From Chryseobacterium lathyri (GTDB lineage: Bacteria > Bacteroidota > Bacteroidia > Flavobacteriales > Weeksellaceae): DNA of 64,000 nucleotides. The notes beneath the pieces are model-generated. The model ran no database searches, was not told the DNA's origin, and was given only the letters and a program-made list of their open reading frames with translations. Of the stretch, positions 9,090 through 18,419 are shown one piece after another. The DNA lies in assembly GCF_030812195.1 (NCBI RefSeq), contig NZ_JAUSSF010000003.1, forward strand, positions 558,001 through 622,000, given 5' to 3'. Positions within the stretch are counted from its first letter, which is position 1; each line of letters begins with the position of its first letter. The translations under genes and the position numbers were made by a program.

Positions 9090-10627
9090 TTTTTAATCAA
9101 TTTAGCGTTAGCAGTTTTATTCGTATCTGTTTTTATCGTAACCAGATAAGCTCCCTGAATTAAATTCTGAGTATTGATCTTAGTTACTTTGTTCTTTGTC
9201 TTCAAACTCTGAAGCTGTCTTCCTCCCATGTCATACAACAAAATATCTGCTTCTTTAAATTCAAAACCGATTTCTACATATGCATAGTCTGAAACAGGGT
9301 TTGGATAGATTTTGATGTCTTGTTTTTCAATCAGCTGATCAAGCTGTTTATCTCCCAGCTTTACGATCTTCCAGTTTTCTTTTCCTAATTCTTCTGCGCT
9401 GGTTCCTGCCAAAATAATGGAGCCGTCTCTATTCAGCTTTAAATCGGAAAGTCTCTCCTCACGTTTTCTGGATTCGCCTTTTACGTGTTTTCGCCACTGC
9501 TCGTTTCCATTGGTATCTAAATAAAGCATCCAAAAAGTTTCATCATCCGATTCTATTTTCCCTTCTGCTTGGGTATAGCCACCTAATAGAATTCCTTTGG
9601 AAGACTTATCATCTGCTGAATGAAGTACACTTGTGCCCATCAGAATATCTCTGTTTCCAAAATTGTAGGATTTTTGCCAGATCTCTTCACCTCTTTCGTT
9701 TAAGGAGATTAACCACAGATCTGTTCCTTCTTCTATTCCTCCAGTTTTGTTTCCTGATCTTTCGGATCTGGATTCTCCACCAATTAAATAACCTGTAGAT
9801 GTTAATGACAGTGTTCTTAGATGATCATCAGCCTTACCTCCAAAGTTCTTTTCCCATTCTGTTTTTCCGGTTTTATCCAGCTTGATCACCCAGAAATCTC
9901 CTTCGCCAAAGTTTTCGGTTTTCTTTGAGCCGCCTGTAGTACTTCTGGAATAAATTCCTAGCAAGGCTCCACCATCTTTTGTAGGAATCATCTTCTCCAC
10001 TTCATCCAGACCTTTTCCTCCTAAAATTGATTGAGACAGTTCTTTTCCGTCTTTGTCCAGTTTTACAACCCAAACGTCTTTGGAGCCATAACCTTTGGCT
10101 GAGTTTTGAACATTACCAGCTACAAAGAATCCGAGATCTGTCGTCTGAATAACTGATCTTGCTTCTTCATCGGATGCTGATCCTACTGTTTTCTGCCAAA
10201 GCTCATCTCCAAATTCATTCAATCTGATGAGCCAGATGTCTGAACCTCCTTTTGAATCTTCTTTTTTATCGAGACCTTTGCTGGAATACGAAGAACCTGA
10301 CACCAAAAATCCTCCGTCCTGTGTAGAAACCGTTGCAGATAAATAGTCATGATTGTTTCCAACAAAGAACTTTTCCCAAACTTCCTGACCTTGCTGATTG
10401 AGCTTCACCAAATGAAAGTCGTAGCCGTTGTTTTGCTTACTGTCTTGTTGCAGTTTATTGCTCTGAATTAAGCTTCCGGTAATCAGATACTGTTGATCTA
10501 TAGTTGTAGTGATTTGGCTTAAAAAATCCTGAGTAGTGGATTTGATATCTTTTTGCCAAACAACCTCCTGAGCCGACAGACCCAAGATTGTGCACATCGT
10601 AAATGCACTCATGTAGAATTTTCTCAT
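9086..10627 (-). CDS. T9SS-sorted beta-propeller-like secreted protein, first gene of RHS operon
   Basis: 513 residues with signal peptide MRKFYMSAFTMCTILGLSAQ. About seven repeats carry W-x-K/R-L-[ND]-x-x-G-x-E-x-W-x-K motifs alternating with DGG or GYLIGG turns, suggesting a beta-propeller. The last 75 residues (IKIYPNPVSDYAYVEIG to ANAKLIKK) are a type A T9SS sorting domain, so it should be exported through the T9SS and anchored or released at the surface. Its stop overlaps the start of the shell protein (ATGA). Context suggests a surface or delivery partner of the RHS toxin; its exact role is not known. Confidence 0.85.
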   Translation of the reverse strand: MRKFYMSAFTMCTILGLSAQEVVWQKDIKSTTQDFLSQITTTIDQQYLITGSLIQSNKLQQDSKQNNGYDFHLVKLNQQGQEVWEKFFVGNNHDYLSATVSTQDGGFLVSGSSYSSKGLDKKEDSKGGSDIWLIRLNEFGDELWQKTVGSASDEEARSVIQTTDLGFFVAGNVQNSAKGYGSKDVWVVKLDKDGKELSQSILGGKGLDEVEKMIPTKDGGALLGIYSRSTTGGSKKTENFGEGDFWVIKLDKTGKTEWEKNFGGKADDHLRTLSLTSTGYLIGGESRSERSGNKTGGIEEGTDLWLISLNERGEEIWQKSYNFGNRDILMGTSVLHSADDKSSKGILLGGYTQAEGKIESDDETFWMLYLDTNGNEQWRKHVKGESRKREERLSDLKLNRDGSIILAGTSAEELGKENWKIVKLGDKQLDQLIEKQDIKIYPNPVSDYAYVEIGFEFKEADILLYDMGGRQLQSLKTKNKVTKINTQNLIQGAYLVTIKTDTNKTANAKLIKK

Positions 10628-10656
10628 CTATTTGTGTATATTAGTTCGTATAGTTG

Positions 10657-10685
10657 CAAATTTAACGCTTTTTAACACAGTCAAA
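10657..10685 (-). promoter_or_regulatory. Promoter of the RHS operon
   Basis: On the minus strand TAAATTTG (10664 to 10657) matches the Bacteroidota -7 element TAnnTTTG. TTTG (10685 to 10682) lies 17 bases upstream as the -33 element. The start codon at 10627 is about 30 bases downstream. No other good match is seen nearer the gene. Confidence 0.65.
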
Positions 10686-10956
10686 TCATATTAATGTGAT
10701 TTAATGTAAATTTTAACACCAGACATCTATATTATGACTTTAACCTTTATTAATACAAATCTACTGATACGAAGCGACAGAATATGTCGTGTTAAAATAT
10801 AATATTACTATTTTAAAAATGATTTGTGAAAAATTAATAAAAATAATGGATACCAACTGAGGGTCCACAAAAAAGCCTTTAAAATAATAGTTTTAAAGGC
10901 TTTTGTCTTTCAATGGGAAAATCCATTCTTTAGAATAGATTAGGTTAATAAAGATT
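10686..10956. other. Intergenic space between RHS operon and secreted-protein gene
   Basis: The gene-free stretch 10628-10956 holds only the RHS promoter near its left end and the terminator at 10871-10904. The remainder is AT-rich and shows no open frame or repeat that I can recognise. Confidence 0.5.
10871..10904 (-). terminator. Terminator of the 10957-12189 gene
   Basis: AAAAGCCTTTAAAA and TTTTAAAGGCTTTT form a perfect 14-bp stem around TAATAG. A T-rich run follows on the minus strand. Confidence 0.8.
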
Positions 10957-12189
10957 TTAATATCTCGAAATCACCACCCAGGCTGAGCCGGTACTTTGCA
11001 CCACAATTGCTCTTCCCCAATCACTGTTATTCAAACCATAATTGGTAAAATTGCCTCCGTTAATCCTAAAATTTCCATTAACAGTAACATTTCCAGCTGT
11101 ATCATTGACCAGATTATAAACTTTTCCTTGATTGGCTGCAGTTGCAGCCGGAAGTGAAATATTTCCTGTAACAAGGATGGTGTAATCATCTGCTGCAACA
11201 GGCCCTGAAGACATTGTTCTTATTTTTGCATTTAAAGATGAGCCATCTCTCCAGAATAACGTTCCAGCCCCGTCTGTCGCTAAAACCTGACTGGCCTGAC
11301 CACTTGTTCTTGGAAAAGTATAATTTCCCTGAGAGGCACCAGAAACATCTTTATAAGAAAAGGTAACCCCTTTAAGCTTTTCAATGGTAATATCTGTTGA
11401 TCCTGTCCCAACTCCATTATGGCTCAGGGTAAGATTATTGATACTTCCATTACTTATCCCCCATATAGAAGCATTGACACTTTGATCAAGATTATTGGAA
11501 ACTAAACCAAAAGAGCCACCACTAGACTCTGAAAAAGCAGCAATACTTCCTCCACCCAATCCATTATTAGATTGTAAACTGCTTATTCCCGGTCTCGTTA
11601 TCACTACACTTGTACTGGTAGCAGCGGCCAAATCACTGTTATCTGAATAGTATAACCCATTGCCCACCCCAAAAAGATTTGTATCTATTCCAAAGTAATT
11701 GCTTCCAGCTCCATACTGAGCTTTCATATCACCTTTCACTTCAAATTGTCTGTCAGACACAGTATCAGTAGCAGCAAATCCAATCCCTACCTTTCCATTT
11801 TGATAAATATTTTGGATATGAGAAGTCGCAGCAGAAGATGTATTCTGTACATTCCATGGTGATGTGGAAATTCCGGAATTAAGCTTTACCCATTTATTCA
11901 GATCCCCATTAAAGTAATAATAGCCTACAGAATTTACGTCAGCAGTCTGTCCAGTTAAAACTCCGGCGGCCGTAACATACACCAATGCTCCTGTTTGTAA
12001 AGGAGTGTAATTTTTCAGATTGAGCTGATCTCCTGTGATTCTCGGCGCAATAATTCCGTCGTATTTTGAAGTATCAGCCGGGTTTCCAGCTATGTCCAGT
12101 GTAGCATTGGGAAGCTCTGTATTAACCCCGACTTGAGCGAAACTGAAAGAACCTAGCAATAACAGGGCAGGAAATAATTTTCTTAACAT
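10957..12189 (-). CDS. Secreted protein of a Chryseobacterium-type family, function unknown
   Basis: 410 residues. Signal peptide MLRKLFPALLLLGSFSFA is followed by QVGVNTELPNATLDIAG, a start seen in many paralogous secreted proteins of this genus. The middle is low-charge, Ser/Gly/Asn-rich and probably beta-structured, with the motif RTSGQASQVLATDGAGTLFWRDG, which resembles phage tail-fibre and pilus-tip-like proteins. The end (GRAIVVQSTGSAWVVISRY) is a beta-rich cap. No T9SS sorting domain. I do not assign a function; a surface adhesin or fibre-like protein is one possibility. Monocistronic, with its own terminator. Confidence 0.7.
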   Translation of the reverse strand: MLRKLFPALLLLGSFSFAQVGVNTELPNATLDIAGNPADTSKYDGIIAPRITGDQLNLKNYTPLQTGALVYVTAAGVLTGQTADVNSVGYYYFNGDLNKWVKLNSGISTSPWNVQNTSSAATSHIQNIYQNGKVGIGFAATDTVSDRQFEVKGDMKAQYGAGSNYFGIDTNLFGVGNGLYYSDNSDLAAATSTSVVITRPGISSLQSNNGLGGGSIAAFSESSGGSFGLVSNNLDQSVNASIWGISNGSINNLTLSHNGVGTGSTDITIEKLKGVTFSYKDVSGASQGNYTFPRTSGQASQVLATDGAGTLFWRDGSSLNAKIRTMSSGPVAADDYTILVTGNISLPAATAANQGKVYNLVNDTAGNVTVNGNFRINGGNFTNYGLNNSDWGRAIVVQSTGSAWVVISRY

Positions 12190-12277
12190 ATAATATTTGT
12201 TTGTTTTTCAACAAATATATAATTAATTTGAATATTTTAATCATTTATAATTAATTTTAAATAATAATCAATAAAAA

Positions 12278-12300
12278 AAGGTGACTTTTGCAGTCACCTT
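12278..12300 (-). terminator. katG terminator
   Basis: AAGGTGACT and AGTCACCTT form a 9-bp stem around TTTGC. On the minus strand the stem is followed by seven T residues. It lies 22 bases past the katG stop. Confidence 0.8.
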
Positions 12301-12322
12301 CACAATATTATGTTAAGTTTGA

Positions 12323-14608
<2,286 letters not shown>

Positions 14609-14655
14609 TTAATATTTTTTATGTTGATTAATACAGTTTATTCTTAAAGACATGA

Positions 14656-14686
14656 CAAATCTACAAAGCTTTATTTATAAATACAA
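14656..14686 (-). promoter_or_regulatory. katG promoter with palindrome in the spacer
   Basis: On the minus strand TAGATTTG (14663 to 14656) is a perfect -7 element, with TTG (14686 to 14684) 20 bases upstream. The spacer contains the perfect palindrome TATTTATAAATA (14672-14683), touching the -33 element. A peroxide regulator (OxyR or PerR type) could bind there; that is inference. Confidence 0.65.
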
Positions 14687-15133
14687 TCTATTAATTTTTA
14701 TTCTTATGATAGTTAAAAACTATGGGAAAATATTCCTGGCAACATCAAAACTAAAACACAATTGTTGCATTAAGTTAGTAAATTTTAAGAACCCTTGTTT
14801 AAAGTATGGAGATAATTACTATATTTAGAATGATTCAATGAAACTCATCCTAGTTCATAGATACCATCAATAGACAATTACATTATGGCAACAGAGATTC
14901 TACAACAGACCTTTTTCCACAGAAGAACCAGACAAAATAATACATAAAAATGTAGAAGGAACCTGAGATTTTACTTACTACGATATGAATATTAATTATT
15001 ATTCAAGTTCCTGAGTTATCGCAATAACACATTCCATAGAAACAGTGAAAGTTGCAGGATAGAAGAATATGAGTATAAAGATGGGATCTTAGCTAAAATT
15101 TCATTATTTTTATAATGTAAACAAGAATTCGAT
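14687..15133. other. Gene-free stretch, possibly a decayed coding region
   Basis: No intact gene is seen in this stretch. On the plus strand between about 14836 and 15118 short open pieces in different frames look protein-like: MKLILVHRYHQ, NVEGT-stop-DFTYYDMNINYYSS, and TFHRNSESCRIEEYEYKDGILAKISLFL. They are split by stops. This could be a decayed hypothetical gene, or chance. Confidence 0.3.
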
Positions 15134-15595
15134 ATGAAAAAAATAGTGGTTGTCCTTCTCGTAGCATTTATCATCATTCAGTTTTTTCCAATCGATAAAA
15201 CCAATCCGCCACCTACTCCGGGAATGGATTTTCTGAAAATCAAAAATACGCCGGAACCTATTGCAAAAATCATCAGAGCCTCCTGCTATGACTGCCATTC
15301 CAATGAAACTGAATATCCATGGTATGCAAGCATTTCACCGGCTTCATGGTTTGTTAAAAATCATATAGAGGAAGGCAGAAAGCATCTCAATTTCTCTACT
15401 TTCGCAGTATATGAACCTAGGAGACAGGCCGATAAACTGAAAGAATGTATAGAAATGACAGAAAAAGAAGAAATGCCTCTGGAATCTTATTATGTAGGAC
15501 ATCAGGATGCCAAGCTAACGGCTGAACAGCGCAAAGAACTGATAAAATATTTCAAAAAAGTGCAAGAAGATACCGAAAGGAAAATATTATTTTAA
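15134..15595 (+). CDS. Haem-binding domain protein (exported or anchored)
   Basis: 153 residues. The N-terminal hydrophobic stretch MKKIVVVLLVAFIIIQFFP acts as signal peptide or anchor. CYDCH at residues 51-55 is a c-type CxxCH haem site in the family context RASCYDCHSNETEYPWYASISPASWF, matching the haem-binding domain family (haem_bd). It is probably a periplasmic or membrane-attached cytochrome-like protein. It ends 10 bases before the DCC-family gene, so the two are likely cotranscribed. Confidence 0.85.
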   Translation: MKKIVVVLLVAFIIIQFFPIDKTNPPPTPGMDFLKIKNTPEPIAKIIRASCYDCHSNETEYPWYASISPASWFVKNHIEEGRKHLNFSTFAVYEPRRQADKLKECIEMTEKEEMPLESYYVGHQDAKLTAEQRKELIKYFKKVQEDTERKILF

Positions 15596-15605
15596 GATCA
15601 ACATT

Positions 15606-16019
15606 ATGAAGGAGAAATGGGAAGATAAACATATTGTGTTTTTTGACGGCGACTGTGGTTTCTGTAATTTTTGGGTGCAGTGGATCCTTGAACGGGATAA
15701 AAATGACAGATTTATGTTTGCATCCCTGCAGTCCGGTTTCGGACAGAAATTTTTATCTGAAAGAGGTCTGGAAACTAAAGTATTCAATACGCTATACCTC
15801 TGGAAACCCGGAGAATATTACTTTACCAAATCACGGGCTGTGCTGCAGATCGCCAATATATTGGGCGGAGTGTACAGATTATCAGCTGCCGGAAAAGTAT
15901 TGCCTGCATTTTTGAGTGATCAGGTGTATGATTTTATTTCGAGAAACAGAATGAAAATGGCCAACCAGAAATGTTTTCTTCCGGATCGTGAGCAAAAGAA
16001 GAAATTTATCGAGATCTAA
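15606..16019 (+). CDS. DCC-family thiol-disulfide oxidoreductase-like protein (DUF393)
   Basis: 137 residues. The hallmark is VFFDGDCGFCNFWVQWILERD, with the DGDC motif and CGFC at residues 17-20. The family is predicted to have a thioredoxin-like fold with a CxxC redox site. There is no signal peptide, so it is cytoplasmic. It follows the haem-binding protein by 10 bases. Physiological role unknown. Confidence 0.88.
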   Translation: MKEKWEDKHIVFFDGDCGFCNFWVQWILERDKNDRFMFASLQSGFGQKFLSERGLETKVFNTLYLWKPGEYYFTKSRAVLQIANILGGVYRLSAAGKVLPAFLSDQVYDFISRNRMKMANQKCFLPDREQKKKFIEI

Positions 16020-16082
16020 TTGGTTAAATCACTGCAGGCTGGTCCGTTTCTATTAATCAATATTTTTCAAAATATAAATAAA

Positions 16083-16113
16083 AAAAGCAAAGATGAAATT
16101 CATCCTTGCTTTT
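16083..16113. terminator. Bidirectional terminator between DCC gene and amylase
   Basis: AAAAGCAAAGATGAA pairs with TTCATCCTTGCTTTT (15 bp, one mismatch). A-rich and T-rich flanks serve both strands. The two genes converge here. Confidence 0.75.
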
Positions 16114-16122
16114 CTTAAATTT

Positions 16123-17556
16123 TTACTGGTTCAATGACCATATTGAATAACTGTTTGGTGGTGCCTGAATTTTCACCCATTTATCACCCTGTGTCGTTGG
16201 ATACCAGCCAGAGTTACCTGTGAAATCTTTTATCTGCTGACTGCTCCAGTTGGTTTCTACCCATCTTTCCTGCCAGCTCGAAGAATTATTGATATAGACA
16301 ACCAGTCCCGGATTTCCGTTATAGCCGTTACGTCTTGCAATATACTCATCATTATCGGTATAGAGTATGGAAGTTGTTCCTGTAGCTTTATTATTGTGGA
16401 TCCAGATCAGATTATTCAACCTTTCTTTGTTTAGCCATTCTTCGTAATCACGGTAAAAAATGGTAGGATAGCCTTCATGAGTAAGAATATAGGCGTAGGC
16501 CGGCATTTTGTTGTTAATGATATCGGTGTCATGATTGGCTACGAAAGTCACTGCTTTATATGGGTTTCTTTTCCACATCATATCGTCATTAAGAACATTT
16601 AAATTCCCATTATCGAAAGCTTCATCCATTTTATAATAGGCTGCAAAATCGAATACAGAGCTATTGGCATTATTGGCCCACCATTCCAGGGTATTCACAT
16701 TGGAATCCCACAGCTCTCCAATGGAAAATCCACCTACATTAGAATTCCAGCTATTGACAACCCAAGGCCCGAAACCTTTGACATAATCAAATCTCCAGCC
16801 GTCAAATTTCATAACATTTTTATAATATTTCCCGACAGAATCATCCCTTCCCCAAAGCCAGTCCTGCACATAAGGATTAGCATGACACAGATCCGGAAAG
16901 CCTCCGAAAGCACCTTCATCATTATTTCCGTAAGAATTTTTGTAAAAGTCGTTATAACTTCGCTGGAATTTTCCGGATGCGATTCCTGAAAAATCAGTCC
17001 ATGTATTTGTTCCGGTAAAAGGATTCGCCTGGGACTGTCCACCACTATTGTGATTGATGACAATATCTGCATAGACCTGCATGTTTTCAGCGTGGGCTTT
17101 TGTAATCAATGCTTCCAGTTCAGTCCGGGATCCAAAGCGGGTTTCCACACTTCCGTTCTGATTAAAATTCCCAAAATCATAATAATCTGTAGGATCATAC
17201 CCCATAGAATAAGCTCCGTTTTGAGCTTTTGAGGCGGGAGGAAGCCAAACTGCACTGATACCTGAGTCTGACCAGGCTGTCAGCTTGTCTTTTACAGTAG
17301 TCCACCAGTTTCCACCTTCAGGAACGTCCCAATAAAAGCCCTGCATGAGAACTCCGCCTCCTGGACCGGATACAAATTTCCCAACTGCAGATCCGTTTCC
17401 GGTGCTAAAAGGCCGCCCATCATGATTCGTAACATTTACGGTTTTGGCATGGACTTCCTGATCCCTGAGATTTTCATTATCGTTTTCATCACCGCTCCGG
17501 CAGGAACTGAAAAATGCTAAAGCCAGCATCGAAACTAAGAAATGTGTTTTTTTCAT
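16123..17556 (-). CDS. Alpha-amylase lipoprotein, GH13 of the archaeal (GH13_7-like) type
   Basis: 477 residues with lipoprotein signal MKKTHFLVSMLALAFFSSC, so it is membrane-anchored outside the cytoplasm. It hydrolyses alpha-1,4-glucans. Catalytic residues: nucleophile Asp257 in GWRFDYVKG, acid/base Glu281 in SIGELWDSN, transition-state Asp343 in VANHDTDI. The whole (beta/alpha)8 domain plus the C-terminal beta domain (NPGLVVYINNSSSW) is present. From memory it is very close to Pyrococcus alpha-amylase, sharing phrases such as FVANHDTDI and PTIFYRDYEEWLNK. The two zinc-binding Cys of that enzyme are Asn211-Asn212 here. No starch-utilisation partner genes lie next to it. Confidence 0.93.
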   Translation of the reverse strand: MKKTHFLVSMLALAFFSSCRSGDENDNENLRDQEVHAKTVNVTNHDGRPFSTGNGSAVGKFVSGPGGGVLMQGFYWDVPEGGNWWTTVKDKLTAWSDSGISAVWLPPASKAQNGAYSMGYDPTDYYDFGNFNQNGSVETRFGSRTELEALITKAHAENMQVYADIVINHNSGGQSQANPFTGTNTWTDFSGIASGKFQRSYNDFYKNSYGNNDEGAFGGFPDLCHANPYVQDWLWGRDDSVGKYYKNVMKFDGWRFDYVKGFGPWVVNSWNSNVGGFSIGELWDSNVNTLEWWANNANSSVFDFAAYYKMDEAFDNGNLNVLNDDMMWKRNPYKAVTFVANHDTDIINNKMPAYAYILTHEGYPTIFYRDYEEWLNKERLNNLIWIHNNKATGTTSILYTDNDEYIARRNGYNGNPGLVVYINNSSSWQERWVETNWSSQQIKDFTGNSGWYPTTQGDKWVKIQAPPNSYSIWSLNQ

Positions 17557-17730
17557 ACGTGTATTTTAATTGTTAATCTATTAACTAAATTACAATTTTC
17601 TTGAAACAAAGTCTATAAAATGTAAAATATTTTCATTTTCACTAAAAGATTTCTACTAATGAGTATATAAAAATTTCATTAAAAAATCATAAACTTTTAA
17701 TAATTTCAAAACAATTTTTCTTTTAATCCA

Positions 17731-17738
17731 TATATTTG
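17731..17738 (+). promoter_or_regulatory. -7 element of the DUF4290-murA operon
   Basis: TATATTTG matches TAnnTTTG and ends only 6 bases before the ATG at 17745, implying a leaderless or nearly leaderless transcript. No clear -33 TTTG is seen at the usual distance. Confidence 0.5.
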
Positions 17739-17744
17739 CATACT

Positions 17745-18419
17745 ATGGAATATAACACCCAAAAAACTCAGCTTCATATGCCGGAATACGGCAGAATTAT
17801 ACAGCAGCTGGTTGAACGCTGCAAAGAGCTCCCTACCAAAGAGGAAAGGAGTGAAATGGCTATGGCCATTATCGATTTTATGGGTCAGAGAAACCCTCAG
17901 CTCCGTGACGAAGAAAATTATAAACATAAACTTTGGGATCATCTTTTCATTTTAGCAGAATATGATCTTGATGTGGAATCACCATACCCTTTTCCTACCA
18001 GAGAACAGCTAGCTGAAAAACCTAAAAGAATGGAATACCCTAAGCTTCAGGGAGATTTTAAATTTTACGGAAAAAGTATTCTTCAGCTGATAGAAAAAGC
18101 TATCGAATTGGAACCGGGTGATGAAAAAGAAGCACTAATCGAGGTGATTGCCAATAACATGAAGAAGTCTTATAATGTATATAATAAGGAACATGTAACC
18201 GATGACGTTATTTTCCGTCACCTGAAAGAGCTTTCTGAAAACAGGCTGGATCTTACCGGAATAGAATCGCTTGAAAAGAGCAAAATCTACTATACCAGCA
18301 ATAACAACAACAGCAGAAACAACAGTAACAGCGGCAGAAGCAGCAACAGTAATAACAACAATAATAAAAACCAGACCAGTAAGAGAAGGCATAACAACAA
18401 CCATAAAAACAGAAAGTAA
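17745..18419 (+). CDS. DUF4290 domain protein
   Basis: 224 residues starting MEYNTQKTQLHMPEYG. An in-frame TTG at 17736 is part of the -7 promoter element, so ATG 17745 is preferred. Residues 1-180 are the DUF4290 domain (EYGRIIQQLVERCKELPTKEER, KLWDHLFILAEYDLDVESPYP), known only from Bacteroidota and typically next to murA. The last 43 residues are a low-complexity Asn/Ser/Arg tail with many Asn runs. The gene's stop overlaps the murA start by one base (TAATG), so translation is coupled. The conserved link suggests a role around cell-wall precursor synthesis, but the function is unknown. Confidence 0.88.
   Translation: MEYNTQKTQLHMPEYGRIIQQLVERCKELPTKEERSEMAMAIIDFMGQRNPQLRDEENYKHKLWDHLFILAEYDLDVESPYPFPTREQLAEKPKRMEYPKLQGDFKFYGKSILQLIEKAIELEPGDEKEALIEVIANNMKKSYNVYNKEHVTDDVIFRHLKELSENRLDLTGIESLEKSKIYYTSNNNNSRNNSNSGRSSNSNNNNNKNQTSKRRHNNNHKNRK
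18294..18380 (+). repeat. Trinucleotide-rich low-complexity DNA in the DUF4290 tail
   Basis: Runs of AAC, CAG and AAT triplets encode the Asn/Ser-rich tail. The DNA is prone to slippage in steps of three and would change tail length without breaking the frame that couples to murA. Confidence 0.7.

Noticed and set aside
17736-17744. TTG start giving three extra residues to the DUF4290 protein
   Set aside because: The TTG is part of the -7 promoter element, so it would not be in the transcript; ATG at 17745 is used.
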